A DNA stretch of 64,000 nt from Nocardioides sp. Root140 (GCF_001426745.1 NZ_LMFI01000010.1:506693-570692); one strand, 5' to 3'. Shown: positions 1 through 8,007, numbered from the stretch's first letter. The notes: generated from the sequence alone by a model not told the origin. Made by a program: numbers and translations.

Positions 1-699
1 GACCAGGATCAGGATCATCACCATCTTGGGCTTCCCCCTGACGTAGCGGACCCCCTCCCGGAGCGCCCCCGGGGCGCGTTCGACCCGTTTCGGCGTGTGG
101 AGGAGGTCGGCGTCCATGCGCTCGAGCTGCCAGATGACGGCGGCGTAGGAGACCGCGTTGATCAGGATCACCCAGCCGGTCGCCCAGGCGCCACCGCCGA
201 GGGCACCGATCATCAGGCCGGCCAGGCCGGGGCCGAGGATGCGGGCCATGTTGAACGTGGCCGAGTTGAGCCCCACCGCGTTGGTGAGGTCGTCGGCGTC
301 GACCATCTCCGAGACGAACGACTGGCGGGCGGGGGCGTCGAAGGCGGAGGCGATGCCGAAGACGAAGGCGATCGTGTAGACGTGCCAGACCTCGACCACA
401 CCGAGCACGGTGATCAGGCCGAGGGCGAACGAGGCGACACCCATGGCGGCCTGGGTCACCTGCAGCAGGCGGCGCTTGTCGAAGCGGTCAGCGATCACGC
501 CGGCGTACGGCGAGAGGAGCAGGACGGGCAGGAACTGGAGTCCGGTGGTGATGCCGAGGGCGGTGCCGCTGGCCGTGAGGACCAGGATCAACCAGTCCTG
601 GGCCACTCGCTGCATCCAGGTGCCGACGTTCGAGACGAGGCTGCCGGCGGCATAGCGCCGGTAGTTCGGGTTGTGCAGGGAGCGGAAGGTGGGACTCAC
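1..699 (-). CDS. MFS drug exporter (DHA3/EntS-like), 3' end beyond the window
   Basis: The reading frame is open from a GTG at 697-699 to the window edge (233 codons), with an in-frame TGA four codons upstream, so the start is fixed. The N-terminus has the pattern SLHNPNYRRYAAGSLVSNVGTWMQ, followed by repeated hydrophobic helices and a DRFDKRRLLQ loop, which corresponds to the conserved MFS motif A between helices 2 and 3. The DAPARQSFVSEMV segment is typical of the EntS-like DHA3 family of proton-driven efflux pumps. It lies 51 nt downstream of a MarR regulator on the same strand, so the two probably form an autoregulated efflux operon. The substrate cannot be read from the sequence. The C-terminal half is outside the window. 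Confidence 0.88.
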   Translation of the reverse strand, partial: MSPTFRSLHNPNYRRYAAGSLVSNVGTWMQRVAQDWLILVLTASGTALGITTGLQFLPVLLLSPYAGVIADRFDKRRLLQVTQAAMGVASFALGLITVLGVVEVWHVYTIAFVFGIASAFDAPARQSFVSEMVDADDLTNAVGLNSATFNMARILGPGLAGLMIGALGGGAWATGWVILINAVSYAAVIWQLERMDADLLHTPKRVERAPGALREGVRYVRGKPKMVMILILV

Positions 700-750
700 G
701 GCCGAGCCTCAGCGTGCTGACGAGGGAAGGGGTGCGGGATCAAAGCGTGG

Positions 751-1200
751 TCAGTCCTCCTCTGCCATGCGTTGCAGGATCGGGGCGGCGGCACGCAGGA
801 CCGCGCGCTCCTCGGTGGTCAGGTCGGAGAGGCGCCGGGCCAGCCACGCGTCTCGACGTGCACGGTCGGCCAGGAGGGTCTCTCGACCCTTCTCGGTGAG
901 TGCCACGACGACCTGGCGGCCGTCGGACTCGTGGGGGCGGCGGGTGGCGTAGCCGCCGTCGACCAGGCTGTTGACGGTGCGGGTCATCGACGGCGGCTGG
1001 ACCCGCTCTCGACGGGCCAGCTGGCCGACGGTGCAGTCGCCGTGGCGCGCCAGGCAGCCGAGCACCGCCATCGTCGGGATGCTCAGCTCGTTGTCGGGAG
1101 CACGCTCGGACGTGAGACGTCGACGCAGGCGCATGACCGAGAGCCGCAACTCCGAGGCCAGCCCCGCATTGGTGCGGACGGCTTTCTCAACAGTTGGCAT
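751..1200 (-). CDS. MarR-family transcriptional repressor
   Basis: This 149-residue protein has a winged-helix core: a helix-turn-helix around CTVGQLARRERVQPPSMTRTVNSLVDGGYATR and the wing RRPHESDGRQVVVALTEKG, with flanking dimerisation helices. It is expected to bind its own operator as a dimer and be released by the substrate of the adjacent MFS pump. An ATG six codons further upstream (1218) is also in frame, but the ATG at 1200 is preferred because a TATGCT hexamer lies exactly at -12 to -7 from it, giving a leaderless start, and because the operator then sits just upstream of the gene rather than inside it. Neither start has a Shine-Dalgarno sequence. Confidence 0.9.
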   Translation of the reverse strand: MPTVEKAVRTNAGLASELRLSVMRLRRRLTSERAPDNELSIPTMAVLGCLARHGDCTVGQLARRERVQPPSMTRTVNSLVDGGYATRRPHESDGRQVVVALTEKGRETLLADRARRDAWLARRLSDLTTEERAVLRAAAPILQRMAEED

Positions 1201-1204
1201 GTGT

Positions 1205-1230
1205 TTAGCATAGGTCATTACCCATGCTAA
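1205..1230 (-). promoter_or_regulatory. Autoregulatory MarR operator overlapping the marR -10 box
   Basis: The site is TTAGCAT-N12-ATGCTAA, and 11 of 13 mirrored positions match, including an inner GGT/ACC. On the minus strand the right arm is followed by TATGCT, which is the -10 box placed exactly for a transcript starting at the marR ATG. A dimeric MarR bound here would block RNA polymerase. The assignment to MarR is inferred from position and symmetry. Confidence 0.75.
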
Positions 1231-1250
1231 GCAAATTCAAGGGACGCGAC

Positions 1251-1880
1251 TCAGGTGTGCTTCTCCCAGCACGCCAGCACGCTGGTGGCCACGGCGTAGG
1301 CCAGGTCCGCCTGCGTCATGTCGCCGTCCGGGCCGAGCCCGTCGGGCAGTGCCGTGGCGTCGACCTCGAGCGTCTTGTCGTCCTTGATGAACACGGCGAC
1401 GCCGTCGCCGGTCTCGTAGGCGGGCAGGCCGAGGCTGGTCATGCCGACGATGTCCTGGGCGTCGTCGAGCGTCGTCCGCAGTGTCTCGTAGTGGTCGCGC
1501 CCGGACTGCGCGTCGGTGGCGTCGTGGACCGAGAGGACCAACGGACCCTCGGGGAGGCTGTAGGTGCAGGTGTACATCGGCTCGGACCACGACGCCTGGC
1601 GCGTCGGGGCCTTCCCGAGACCGGAGATGCGCTGCACGTCGTCGGCGACGTCACCGTCACACACCATGCGGGCCGCGGGAGACGGCTCGGCGCCCGCTGG
1701 TTCGGCGCCGCCCGACTGCATCTCGTCGTCGGACATCACCGAGCCGTCGGGCATCGTGTGGGAGCCCGTCGAGCTCTTGTCCGGCGCGGGCTTCGACTCG
1801 TTGTCGGCCGCCGTCGAGCCGCAGCCGGTCAGCAGCACCGAGGCCGCAGCGACCGCAGCCCATCGTGTCGTGCGGTTCAT
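1251..1880 (-). CDS. Lipoprotein with a Met/His-rich segment, possible copper-cluster component
   Basis: The 209-residue product begins with a type II signal peptide ending in the lipobox LLTGC (Cys20), so it should be lipid-anchored outside the membrane. Directly after it comes a Ser/Pro/Ala-rich linker containing HTMPDGSVMSDDEM, a short cluster of methionine, histidine and acidic residues that could bind metal. The C-terminal 120 residues form a soluble domain with three cysteines (in MVCDG, YTCTY and LACWE) that I do not recognise. It is divergent from the CHRD-like/sortase/YcnI/YcnJ genes, which makes a role in copper handling or surface sensing plausible but unproven. Confidence 0.7.
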   Translation of the reverse strand: MNRTTRWAAVAAASVLLTGCGSTAADNESKPAPDKSSTGSHTMPDGSVMSDDEMQSGGAEPAGAEPSPAARMVCDGDVADDVQRISGLGKAPTRQASWSEPMYTCTYSLPEGPLVLSVHDATDAQSGRDHYETLRTTLDDAQDIVGMTSLGLPAYETGDGVAVFIKDDKTLEVDATALPDGLGPDGDMTQADLAYAVATSVLACWEKHT

Positions 1881-1945
1881 TCCAGACTCCCGTCGTCGTG
1901 CCGGATCGCGAACGGTTCACCAGTGGTTCGTCCCGGAGGCACACC

Positions 1946-2019
1946 CGGATTGGTGTGGCTCCGTCCCGGAACTTGGCAGATCCCACCAATCCGATGGCAC
2001 GAGTGGTCCGAATCACTCG
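1946..2019. promoter_or_regulatory. Two inverted repeats in the divergent promoter region of the copper/surface cluster
   Basis: Between the lipoprotein and the CHRD-like gene (1881-2075) lies a perfect 10-bp inverted repeat, CGGATTGGTG at 1946-1955 and CACCAATCCG at 1984-1993. A second perfect pair follows, CGAGTG at 2000-2005 and CACTCG at 2014-2019. They are placed where a regulator could control both directions. No cognate regulator is encoded next to them and I cannot name one. Confidence 0.4.
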
Positions 2020-2075
2020 CAACTGTGCTCGCCCGCACGATTCAGAAAGGGCGAGCCATGGAGGAGGAGTCTTCA

Positions 2076-2840
2076 ATGAAGAAGCCGATCCGATTGCTCA
2101 TTCCCCTTGCGGCAGCAGCCGTGACCATTGCGATGTCACCCACTGCCGCGTTCGCTGACGGCGCCGACGGCACCTACCAGACGAGCCTCGACCCGCTGAA
2201 CGGATCCTCTGGGTCCGGCATGGCCATGATCACCGTGCAGGGCGACCAGGCCACGGTCGAGCTCAGCTGGAGCGGGCTGCCCAAGACGTTCATGAACGCC
2301 GACTACCCGCACGTCCAGCACATCCACATCGGAGCCCAGGGCACCTGCCCGTCGGGCCTCGCCCTCGACAAGAACGGCGACGGCATCGTCGACACGGTCG
2401 AAGGCACTCCGGCGTACGGCGACATCGGCACCACGCTGTCGGTCAAGGGCGACACCAGCCCCAAGGCCGGCACCAACATCAAGATCGCACCCGGAGGCGA
2501 CAGCCTCGAGTACAACCGCACCATCACGCTCAGCCAGGACACCGTCGACCAGCTGAGCTCGGGCACCGGCGTGATCGTGGTCCACGGGCTCGACCCGGCC
2601 ACGCTGAGCAAGAAGGCCGCCAACGCCAAGAGCAAGCTGGTGCCGTCGCTGCCGCTGGCCGCAACCGCCCCTGCGCTCTGCGGCGCCCTGGACAAGACGC
2701 CCAGCGGTGGCGTGGACACCGGTAGCGGCTCGACCGCCGGCGTGGAGAACCTGGGCATGTTCGCCCTGGGTGGCGGCCTGCTCTCGGTCGCAGCCGTCGG
2801 CATGATGGCCCGCCGTCGCCGCGTCGAGCAGGACGCCTGA
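2076..2840 (+). CDS. Secreted CHRD-like domain protein with C-terminal membrane anchor
   Basis: The start is the ATG at 2076, six nt after a very strong GGAGGAGGAG ribosome binding site; the nearby ATG at 2058 would place that site inside the gene. The 254-residue product has a signal peptide cut near TAAFADG, a beta-rich domain with the CHRD-type HIHIG motif, and a C-terminal hydrophobic helix followed by ARRRR, the layout of a sortase substrate. No classical LPXTG is present; the only similar sequence before the helix is GGVDTGSG. A sortase gene starts 23 nt downstream, so surface attachment by it is likely. The sequence NKNGDGIVD resembles a calcium-binding loop. Confidence 0.75.
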   Translation: MKKPIRLLIPLAAAAVTIAMSPTAAFADGADGTYQTSLDPLNGSSGSGMAMITVQGDQATVELSWSGLPKTFMNADYPHVQHIHIGAQGTCPSGLALDKNGDGIVDTVEGTPAYGDIGTTLSVKGDTSPKAGTNIKIAPGGDSLEYNRTITLSQDTVDQLSSGTGVIVVHGLDPATLSKKAANAKSKLVPSLPLAATAPALCGALDKTPSGGVDTGSGSTAGVENLGMFALGGGLLSVAAVGMMARRRRVEQDA

Positions 2841-2863
2841 CCGGAAGGTCGAAGGTTCCTGAC

Positions 2864-3559
2864 ATGTCGGTCACTGGCGGTCGCCGCGGCGGGCTCCTGC
2901 TCGCCGCGGTGGCCGCCGTCGGCATCCTGGTCCTGGTCCTCGCCCTGAAGGGCCAGGACCCCGACCCGCCGCCGGCACCTGACGACACCGGTTCCCTCGA
3001 CGCGACCCGCGACCCCGGGAGCGCCTCACCCGACGGCTCCCCCGGTTCCTCGACGCCGGGCAAGGCGGCCGAGGAGAAGGACCCGCCGCTCGGGCCCTCG
3101 ACCCCGATCACCCTCACGGTCCCGAAGATCGGGGTCGACTCCGAGGTCATCACCGTCGGCACCGCGGACGACGGGACCCTGGAGGTTCCGCAGCCCGGCC
3201 CCGACCTCGACAAGGCGGCGTGGTTCGACAAGTCGCCGACACCGGGGCAACCGGGACCTTCGATCATCGAGGGACACGTGTCCACGGAGGAGGGCGCGTC
3301 CGTCTTCCTCGACCTCGGCCGACTGCGTCCCGGGGACAAGGTCACCGTCGACCGGGAGGACGGCACACGCGCGACCTTCACGGTCTACGCCCTGCGCACC
3401 TTCGACAAGGACCGCTTCCCGACGAAGCTCGTCTACGGCGGGGACCTGAGCACTCCGACGCTGCGGCTGATCACCTGCAGCAACTTCGACCCCAACGTCG
3501 GACACCACACCGGAAACCTCGTCGTGTTCTCGAAGCTCACCGCCGTCCACGACGGGTGA
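2864..3559 (+). CDS. Class F-type sortase
   Basis: The 231-residue protein has an N-terminal membrane helix, a Pro/Asp/Ser-rich linker (about residues 30-80) and a sortase beta-barrel starting at ITLTVPKIGVDSEV. The catalytic histidine is in SIIEGHV (His138) and the nucleophile in LRLITCSN (Cys205). The third catalytic residue is uncertain: the place where class F enzymes usually carry Arg (a YRDN-like stretch) reads HHTGN here, and no Arg follows Cys205. It is expected to attach surface proteins at the outer face of the membrane, most likely the CHRD-like protein encoded just upstream. Confidence 0.82.
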   Translation: MSVTGGRRGGLLLAAVAAVGILVLVLALKGQDPDPPPAPDDTGSLDATRDPGSASPDGSPGSSTPGKAAEEKDPPLGPSTPITLTVPKIGVDSEVITVGTADDGTLEVPQPGPDLDKAAWFDKSPTPGQPGPSIIEGHVSTEEGASVFLDLGRLRPGDKVTVDREDGTRATFTVYALRTFDKDRFPTKLVYGGDLSTPTLRLITCSNFDPNVGHHTGNLVVFSKLTAVHDG

Positions 3560-3581
3560 CCCCCACCTGAGGAGATGCCCC

Positions 3582-4295
3582 ATGAAGGCAGCTCGACTGC
3601 TCGCCCTGCCCTGCGTCACCGCCCTGGTCGTGCTGGGTACGCCGACCGCCGCCGACGCCCACGTCACGATCACCGCCTCTGAGACCGGCGCCGGGGCCTC
3701 GACCGTGCTCACCGCGAGTGTGGGCCACGGCTGCGAGGGGTCCGCGACCACCCGGATGACCTTCCGGATCCCGGAGCAGATCCTCTCGGTGACCCCCACC
3801 CGCAACCCGTTGTGGAAGGTGCGCACGCAGATCGTCCCGCTCGACGAGCCGGCCACCGACGCCCACGGCAACACGGTCACCGAACGGGTGGGCACGGTCA
3901 CCTACACGGCAAGGACTCCCCTGCCCGACGGCGTACGCGACACCTTCGAGCTGTCGTTGACCCTTCCCGACGCCGAGGGCGAGACCCTCGCCTTCCCGGT
4001 GATCCAGACCTGCGAGAAGGGCGAGACCGCCTGGACCGAAGTGGCCGCCGAGGGCCAGGACCCGGAGCAGCTCGAGTCGCCCGCGCCGACGGTCACGATC
4101 AGCGGTTCCGAGAAGGCGGGCGCCGAGGGCACCGGGCACGCTGAGAGTGCCGCGCACGAGGAGGGCACTGCGAGCGACGCCTCCGGGGGCTCCCCCGAGG
4201 CAGCATCCCGCTCGATGGAGATGGCCGCCTTCGGGGTCGGCATCCTGGGACTGTTGGTGGGAGGGGCGGCGCTGGTCCTCGTACGCCGACGCTGA
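3582..4295 (+). CDS. ycnI: YcnI-type (DUF1775) copper-associated membrane protein
   Basis: The 237-residue product has a signal peptide ending TAADA, so the mature chain begins with His27 (HVTIT), the residue that together with a conserved Trp binds Cu(II) in characterised YcnI proteins. A DUF1775 domain spans roughly residues 27-155, with NPLWKV supplying a candidate Trp. A charged Glu/Ser/Ala-rich linker and one C-terminal membrane helix ending VLVRRR follow. The start has GAGGAG seven nt upstream. The TGA overlaps the ATG of the CopCD gene (TGATG), as in the ycnI/ycnJ pairing known from Bacillus. Probable role: extracellular copper chaperone or sensor for the CopCD importer. Confidence 0.88.
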   Translation: MKAARLLALPCVTALVVLGTPTAADAHVTITASETGAGASTVLTASVGHGCEGSATTRMTFRIPEQILSVTPTRNPLWKVRTQIVPLDEPATDAHGNTVTERVGTVTYTARTPLPDGVRDTFELSLTLPDAEGETLAFPVIQTCEKGETAWTEVAAEGQDPEQLESPAPTVTISGSEKAGAEGTGHAESAAHEEGTASDASGGSPEAASRSMEMAAFGVGILGLLVGGAALVLVRRR

Positions 4296-5965
4296 TGGCG
4301 CGGCGTCTGGCGCGGATCGCGCTGGCCGTCGTCGCCGGGCTCCTGGTCGTGCTCGGATCGGCGGGACCGGCCTCGGCACACGCCACCCTCGTCGGCTCCG
4401 ACCCGGCCGAGGGCGAGGTGCTGGTCTCGGCACCCGACCGGGTCACGCTCACCTTCGACGAGGGCGTCACCCTTCCGTCCGACGCGGTCTCACTCTTCGA
4501 CGCCGACGGTCGGTCACTCGACTCCGACAGCGCCGCCCGGGACCGTCAGGTGACCGTCGATCTCCCCGACGAGTTGGGCGACGGCACCTACGTCGTCACG
4601 TGGCGCATCGTCTCCGACGACGGTCACCCGGTGGCGGGGTCGCTCACGTTCTCCGTCGGCAAGCCCAGCGAGCACGTGGCCGCGCCGGGTCAGGTCAGGG
4701 ACCCGTCGACCGCGGTCTCGGGCACGCTCGGTGTCGCGCAGGGCGCGTTGTACGTCGCGTTGCTCCTGGCCGCGGGACTCATCGCCTTCGCCTGCCTGCT
4801 GCTGCCTCCGGGGGCGAACGTGGGCCGGGTGCGCGGGCGGCTCACGGTGGTCACCCGGGTGTGTGCCGCGGTCGCCGGGCTCGCCGCACTCGCGGTGGTG
4901 CCGTTGACCGCCGTGCACCAGCAGCTCCTCGGTCTCGGCGACCTCGCATCGGCTGGTGCGTGGGACCTCGCACTGGTGGGCGACGACCTGACGATCGCCC
5001 TCCTGGTGGCGTCGGGCCTGGGCGTCGCGGTCGTCGTACTCACCGCGGCGGGGCGTGCCCGGGGCTGGACCCGACGCCTGCGCGCGGTCGCCCTCGCCGG
5101 AGCGACCGTCGCGGTCGTCGCTCCCGCCCTGGTCGGGCACGCCCGCACCACTGGTCCACAACCGCTCGTGCTGGCCACCGACATGCTGCACCTGGTGACC
5201 GGAGCGGTCTGGCTCGGCGGACTCGTCGGGCTCGCCCTCACCCTGGGAGCCCTGCGCCGACACGGCGATCTCGCGGCCCGCACGCTCGCCCGGTTCTCGA
5301 CCGTGGCGGCCGGCACCCTGGCCCTGCTGGTGGTCGCGGGATCGTTCATGGCCTGGCGCATCGTCGGCTCCTGGGACGCGCTGTTCGGCACCCGCTACGG
5401 CACGGTCCTGATGGTCAAGGTCGGCATCGCGGTGCTCGTCATGGCGGTGGCCGCCGCCAACCGCTGGGTGCTGCTCCCCCGCGCGCTGGCCACCCCCGAC
5501 GACGGCACTCCGCGCCATGCCTTCGACCTGGTCCGCCGCTCGGTCACGGTCGAGACGTCGCTGCTGGTCGTCGTGCTCGGGCTGACCGGGTTCCTGGTCT
5601 CCCAGTCACCCGAACCTCGACCCGCGGAGCCGGCACCGGCTGCTGCTGCGGAGTTCGTCTCGGCCGACATCGGTGACCTGACCGTGCTGGTGCTGCTGAC
5701 GCCGCCGTCCCCGGGCCGCACCACGCTGCACGTGCACCTCGAGGACTCGGCCGGACGGCCCGTGTCGCCGTACGCCGCACCCGTGGTGTCGATGCGCTCG
5801 GACGACGTCGACCTCGGCGCCGTACCCCTGGAACGCTCGGGCACTGGTGTCTACACGGCCCCCGTCGTGCTCCCGGAGCCCGGCGACTGGCAGGTCCAGG
5901 TCAGCCTGCGGGTCGACGAGTTCGACAACCCCGTCGCCACCCTCACCGTCCCCGTGCCCCGTTGA
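4295..5965 (+). CDS. ycnJ: CopC-CopD fusion copper importer (YcnJ-like)
   Basis: The 556-residue protein has a signal peptide ending ASA, then His29 at the mature N-terminus, and a CopC domain to about residue 125 with a second metal ligand region in SDDGHPVAGS. Roughly eight hydrophobic segments between residues 145 and 445 form the CopD domain. A C-terminal extracellular domain (about 450-556) resembles YtkA/FixH. This CopC-CopD-YtkA order is that of Bacillus YcnJ, a copper uptake protein. It is translationally coupled to ycnI. Its stop codon is the first three bases of a 21-bp repeat unit. Confidence 0.88.
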   Translation: MARRLARIALAVVAGLLVVLGSAGPASAHATLVGSDPAEGEVLVSAPDRVTLTFDEGVTLPSDAVSLFDADGRSLDSDSAARDRQVTVDLPDELGDGTYVVTWRIVSDDGHPVAGSLTFSVGKPSEHVAAPGQVRDPSTAVSGTLGVAQGALYVALLLAAGLIAFACLLLPPGANVGRVRGRLTVVTRVCAAVAGLAALAVVPLTAVHQQLLGLGDLASAGAWDLALVGDDLTIALLVASGLGVAVVVLTAAGRARGWTRRLRAVALAGATVAVVAPALVGHARTTGPQPLVLATDMLHLVTGAVWLGGLVGLALTLGALRRHGDLAARTLARFSTVAAGTLALLVVAGSFMAWRIVGSWDALFGTRYGTVLMVKVGIAVLVMAVAAANRWVLLPRALATPDDGTPRHAFDLVRRSVTVETSLLVVVLGLTGFLVSQSPEPRPAEPAPAAAAEFVSADIGDLTVLVLLTPPSPGRTTLHVHLEDSAGRPVSPYAAPVVSMRSDDVDLGAVPLERSGTGVYTAPVVLPEPGDWQVQVSLRVDEFDNPVATLTVPVPR

Positions 5966-6000
5966 CCCGTCGCCAGTTCCGATCGACCCGTCGCCAGTTC
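5964..6000. repeat. 21-bp repeat locus 1 (two direct units)
   Basis: Two copies of GACCCGTCGCCAGTTC start at 5964 and 5985, exactly 21 bp apart, between the convergent stop codons of the CopCD gene and the purine permease. The first copy, read as TGACCC, contains the CopCD stop codon, and the second runs up to the permease stop. The same unit occurs at about 16.0 and 27.4 kb. Confidence 0.9.
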
Positions 6001-6001
6001 G

Positions 6002-7492
6002 TCAGTTGATCCACGAGCTGATCGGGCTGTAGGCGAAGTAGACGACGAACAGGACGGCCACGATCCACATCAACGGGTGGACGTCGCGCAGCTTGCCCAT
6101 CACGACCTTGAGCAGCACGAACGCGAGGAACCCGGCGCCGATGCCGACGCTGATCGAGTAGGTGAACGGCATCAGCACGATGGTCAGGAACGCCGGGATC
6201 GCGATCTCGGGATCGCGCCACTCGATGTCGCCAACCTGCTGCATCATCATGAAGCCGACCAGCACCAGGGCCGGCACAGCGGCTTCCGAGGGAATCGCTC
6301 CGACCAGGGGCGTGAGGAACATCGCCAGCAGGAACAGCACGCCGGTGACGATCGAGGCCAGTCCGGTGCGGGCGCCCTCGCCCACGCCCGACGCCGACTC
6401 GATGTAGGACGTGTTCGACGAGACGCCGCCCGCGCCACCGGCGATCGCGGCCACGGAGTCGACGATCAGGATCCGCTGGGTGTTGGGCGGGATGCCCTGC
6501 TCGTCGTTCAGGCCCGCCTCGGCGCCGATCGCGGTCATCGTGCCCATGGTGTCGAAGAAGTCGGCGAGCAGCAGGGTGAAGACCAGGAGTACGGCGGCCA
6601 GGATGCCGCCCTCGACAGAGTCGAAGGCGCCGAACAGGTTGAACTCGCCGAGGGTGGCGAAGTCGGGCTTGTCGAACACGGAGCCGTCGAGCGACGGGAC
6701 ACTCAGCGCCCACCCGTTGGGGTTGCTGCCATCGGACTGCACGGCGCCCAGGTCACCGATCGCCTCGACGATCACGGCGAGCACGGTGCTGGCGAGGATC
6801 CCGATCAGGATCGCGCCGCGGACCTTGCGCACCCACAACCCGACCATCAGCGCCAGCCCGACGACGAAGACCAGGACCGGCCAGCCGAGCAGGTGGCTGT
6901 CGACGCCCAGCTGGACTGGCACGGTGGTGGTGAACGCGTCGGGGATGCGCGTCACGAAGCGCGCGTCGACCAGGCCGACGAGCGTGATGAAGAGCCCGAT
7001 GCCGACCGAGATGGCCACCTTCAGCTGCCGTGGCACGGCGTGGAAGACCGCCGTACGGAACCCGGTCAGCACGAGCACCAGGATCACGATGCCCTCGAGC
7101 ACGACGAGCCCCATCGCGTCGGACCACGTCGACTGCCGGGCGATCGTGTTCGCCACGAACACGTTGAGGCCAAGGCCGGTGGCCAGCGCCAACGGGAAGT
7201 TCGCCACCGATCCCATCAGGATGGTCAGCAGACCGGCGATCAGCGCCGTCCCCGCGGCGATCGCCGGGATGCCCGAGCCGGGATCGGTGCCTCCGCCGAG
7301 GAAGTTGCCCTCGGAGTCGGGCACGTAGCCGAGGATCAGCGGGTTGAGCACGACGATGTAGGCCATCGTCAGGAACGTGACGAGACCACCGCGGAGCTCC
7401 TGTCCGATGGTGGAGCCGCGTGCGGAGATCTTGAAGAACGAGTCGATGCCGGAGGTCGCCCGAGGCTGCGCAGGTGAGTTCACGATCCGCAT
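6002..7492 (-). CDS. AzgA-like purine (adenine/guanine/hypoxanthine) permease, NCS2 family
   Basis: The 496-residue membrane protein begins with FFKISARGSTIGQELRGG and TFLTMAYIVVLNP, the hallmark of the AzgA/PbuG branch of NCS2 transporters. It contains GLNVFVANTI near the first transport helix and DFFDTMGTMTAIGAEAGL with YIESASGVGEGARTGL in the second half, matching the substrate-binding motifs of the family. About 12-14 membrane helices are visible. Proton-driven uptake of adenine, guanine or hypoxanthine is expected. The gene stands alone and is divergent from the DUF2530 gene. No purine riboswitch was recognised upstream (7493-7566). Confidence 0.9.
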   Translation of the reverse strand: MRIVNSPAQPRATSGIDSFFKISARGSTIGQELRGGLVTFLTMAYIVVLNPLILGYVPDSEGNFLGGGTDPGSGIPAIAAGTALIAGLLTILMGSVANFPLALATGLGLNVFVANTIARQSTWSDAMGLVVLEGIVILVLVLTGFRTAVFHAVPRQLKVAISVGIGLFITLVGLVDARFVTRIPDAFTTTVPVQLGVDSHLLGWPVLVFVVGLALMVGLWVRKVRGAILIGILASTVLAVIVEAIGDLGAVQSDGSNPNGWALSVPSLDGSVFDKPDFATLGEFNLFGAFDSVEGGILAAVLLVFTLLLADFFDTMGTMTAIGAEAGLNDEQGIPPNTQRILIVDSVAAIAGGAGGVSSNTSYIESASGVGEGARTGLASIVTGVLFLLAMFLTPLVGAIPSEAAVPALVLVGFMMMQQVGDIEWRDPEIAIPAFLTIVLMPFTYSISVGIGAGFLAFVLLKVVMGKLRDVHPLMWIVAVLFVVYFAYSPISSWIN

Positions 7493-7566
7493 CGTGGCAG
7501 ATCCGGGGACCTGTTGGCACTCCTCCCCGTTACGGCGACGTCACGGGGTGGACTAGGTTTCGTCCT

Positions 7567-7857
7567 GTGGAGCACGAGGACCAGCCGATGACGCACGAGA
7601 TCGGCAACCGCACCTACATCGTCGCGGACGTCGATCCGCTCGACGTCGACGGCGTGCGCACCCTCGAGGTCGGCACCGGGCTCTGGCTGCTCGGTTTCCT
7701 GGCCCTGCTGCCGTTCTACGGGCGTCTCTCCGACGACGGCCACCTGTGGTGGCTGTGGACCTGCATGGCCGGATTCGGGCTCGGCCTCTTCGGGCTGGAG
7801 TTCTGCCGGCGCCGGCGCAAGGCCCGCGAGGAGCGCACCGCCGAGGGCCCCGCCTGA
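7567..7857 (+). CDS. DUF2530 small membrane protein
   Basis: The GTG start at 7567 follows a TAGGTT hexamer by seven nt, so the message is probably leaderless; an in-frame ATG at 7588 is the alternative. The 96-residue product has two membrane helices and the family pattern VGTGLWLLGFLALL, then LWWLWTCMAGFGLGLFGLEFCRRRR. DUF2530 proteins are restricted to Actinobacteria and have no known function. In mycobacteria a homologue lies in the same neighbourhood as a MarR regulator, a DUF3027 protein, an MFS protein and CspB, as here. Confidence 0.82.
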   Translation: MEHEDQPMTHEIGNRTYIVADVDPLDVDGVRTLEVGTGLWLLGFLALLPFYGRLSDDGHLWWLWTCMAGFGLGLFGLEFCRRRRKAREERTAEGPA

Positions 7858-7884
7858 CCTGCGGTTCGCAGACTCAGGGCACGA

Positions 7885-7908
7885 AAAAGGAGAGGCCCTC
7901 GCCTCTCC
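7885..7908 (-). terminator. Intrinsic terminator read on the minus strand
   Basis: GGAGAGGC at 7889-7896 and GCCTCTCC at 7901-7908 form a perfect 8-bp stem with a CCTC loop. The A-run at 7884-7888 means that only the minus-strand transcript has the required U-tract. No gene on that strand ends here. A minus-strand promoter pair (CCGCAA at 7940-7945 and GGTATA at 7917-7922 as read on the plus strand) would start transcription around 7910, immediately before the hairpin. Confidence 0.65.
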
Positions 7909-7931
7909 ACTCCCAAGGTATAGCGCAGGTG

Positions 7932-7950
7932 GGGGCTTGCCGCAAGGCCC
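7932..7950 (+). promoter_or_regulatory. Rifamycin-associated element (RAE) upstream of the HelR-type helicase
   Basis: The 19-bp inverted repeat GGGGCTTGCCGCAAGGCCC agrees, apart from its central base, with the rifamycin-associated element as I remember it from actinomycete rifamycin-resistance genes, including helR. Its core is CTTGC-N-GCAAG. It lies 57 nt before the GTG of the helicase gene. TTGCCG within it can serve as a -35 box, with CAGAAT at 7962-7967 as a -10 box (19-nt spacing). Match to the consensus is from memory. Confidence 0.75.
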
Positions 7951-8007
7951 CGTTCATGCCGCAGAATCTCCGGGCCATGGCCTCCTGCAGCGATCGGAAC
8001 TGATGCC

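Noticed and set aside
7889..7908. Hairpin considered as the terminator of the DUF2530 gene
   Set aside because: On the plus strand it is not followed by a U-tract; the A-run lies on the other side, so it works as an intrinsic terminator only on the minus strand.
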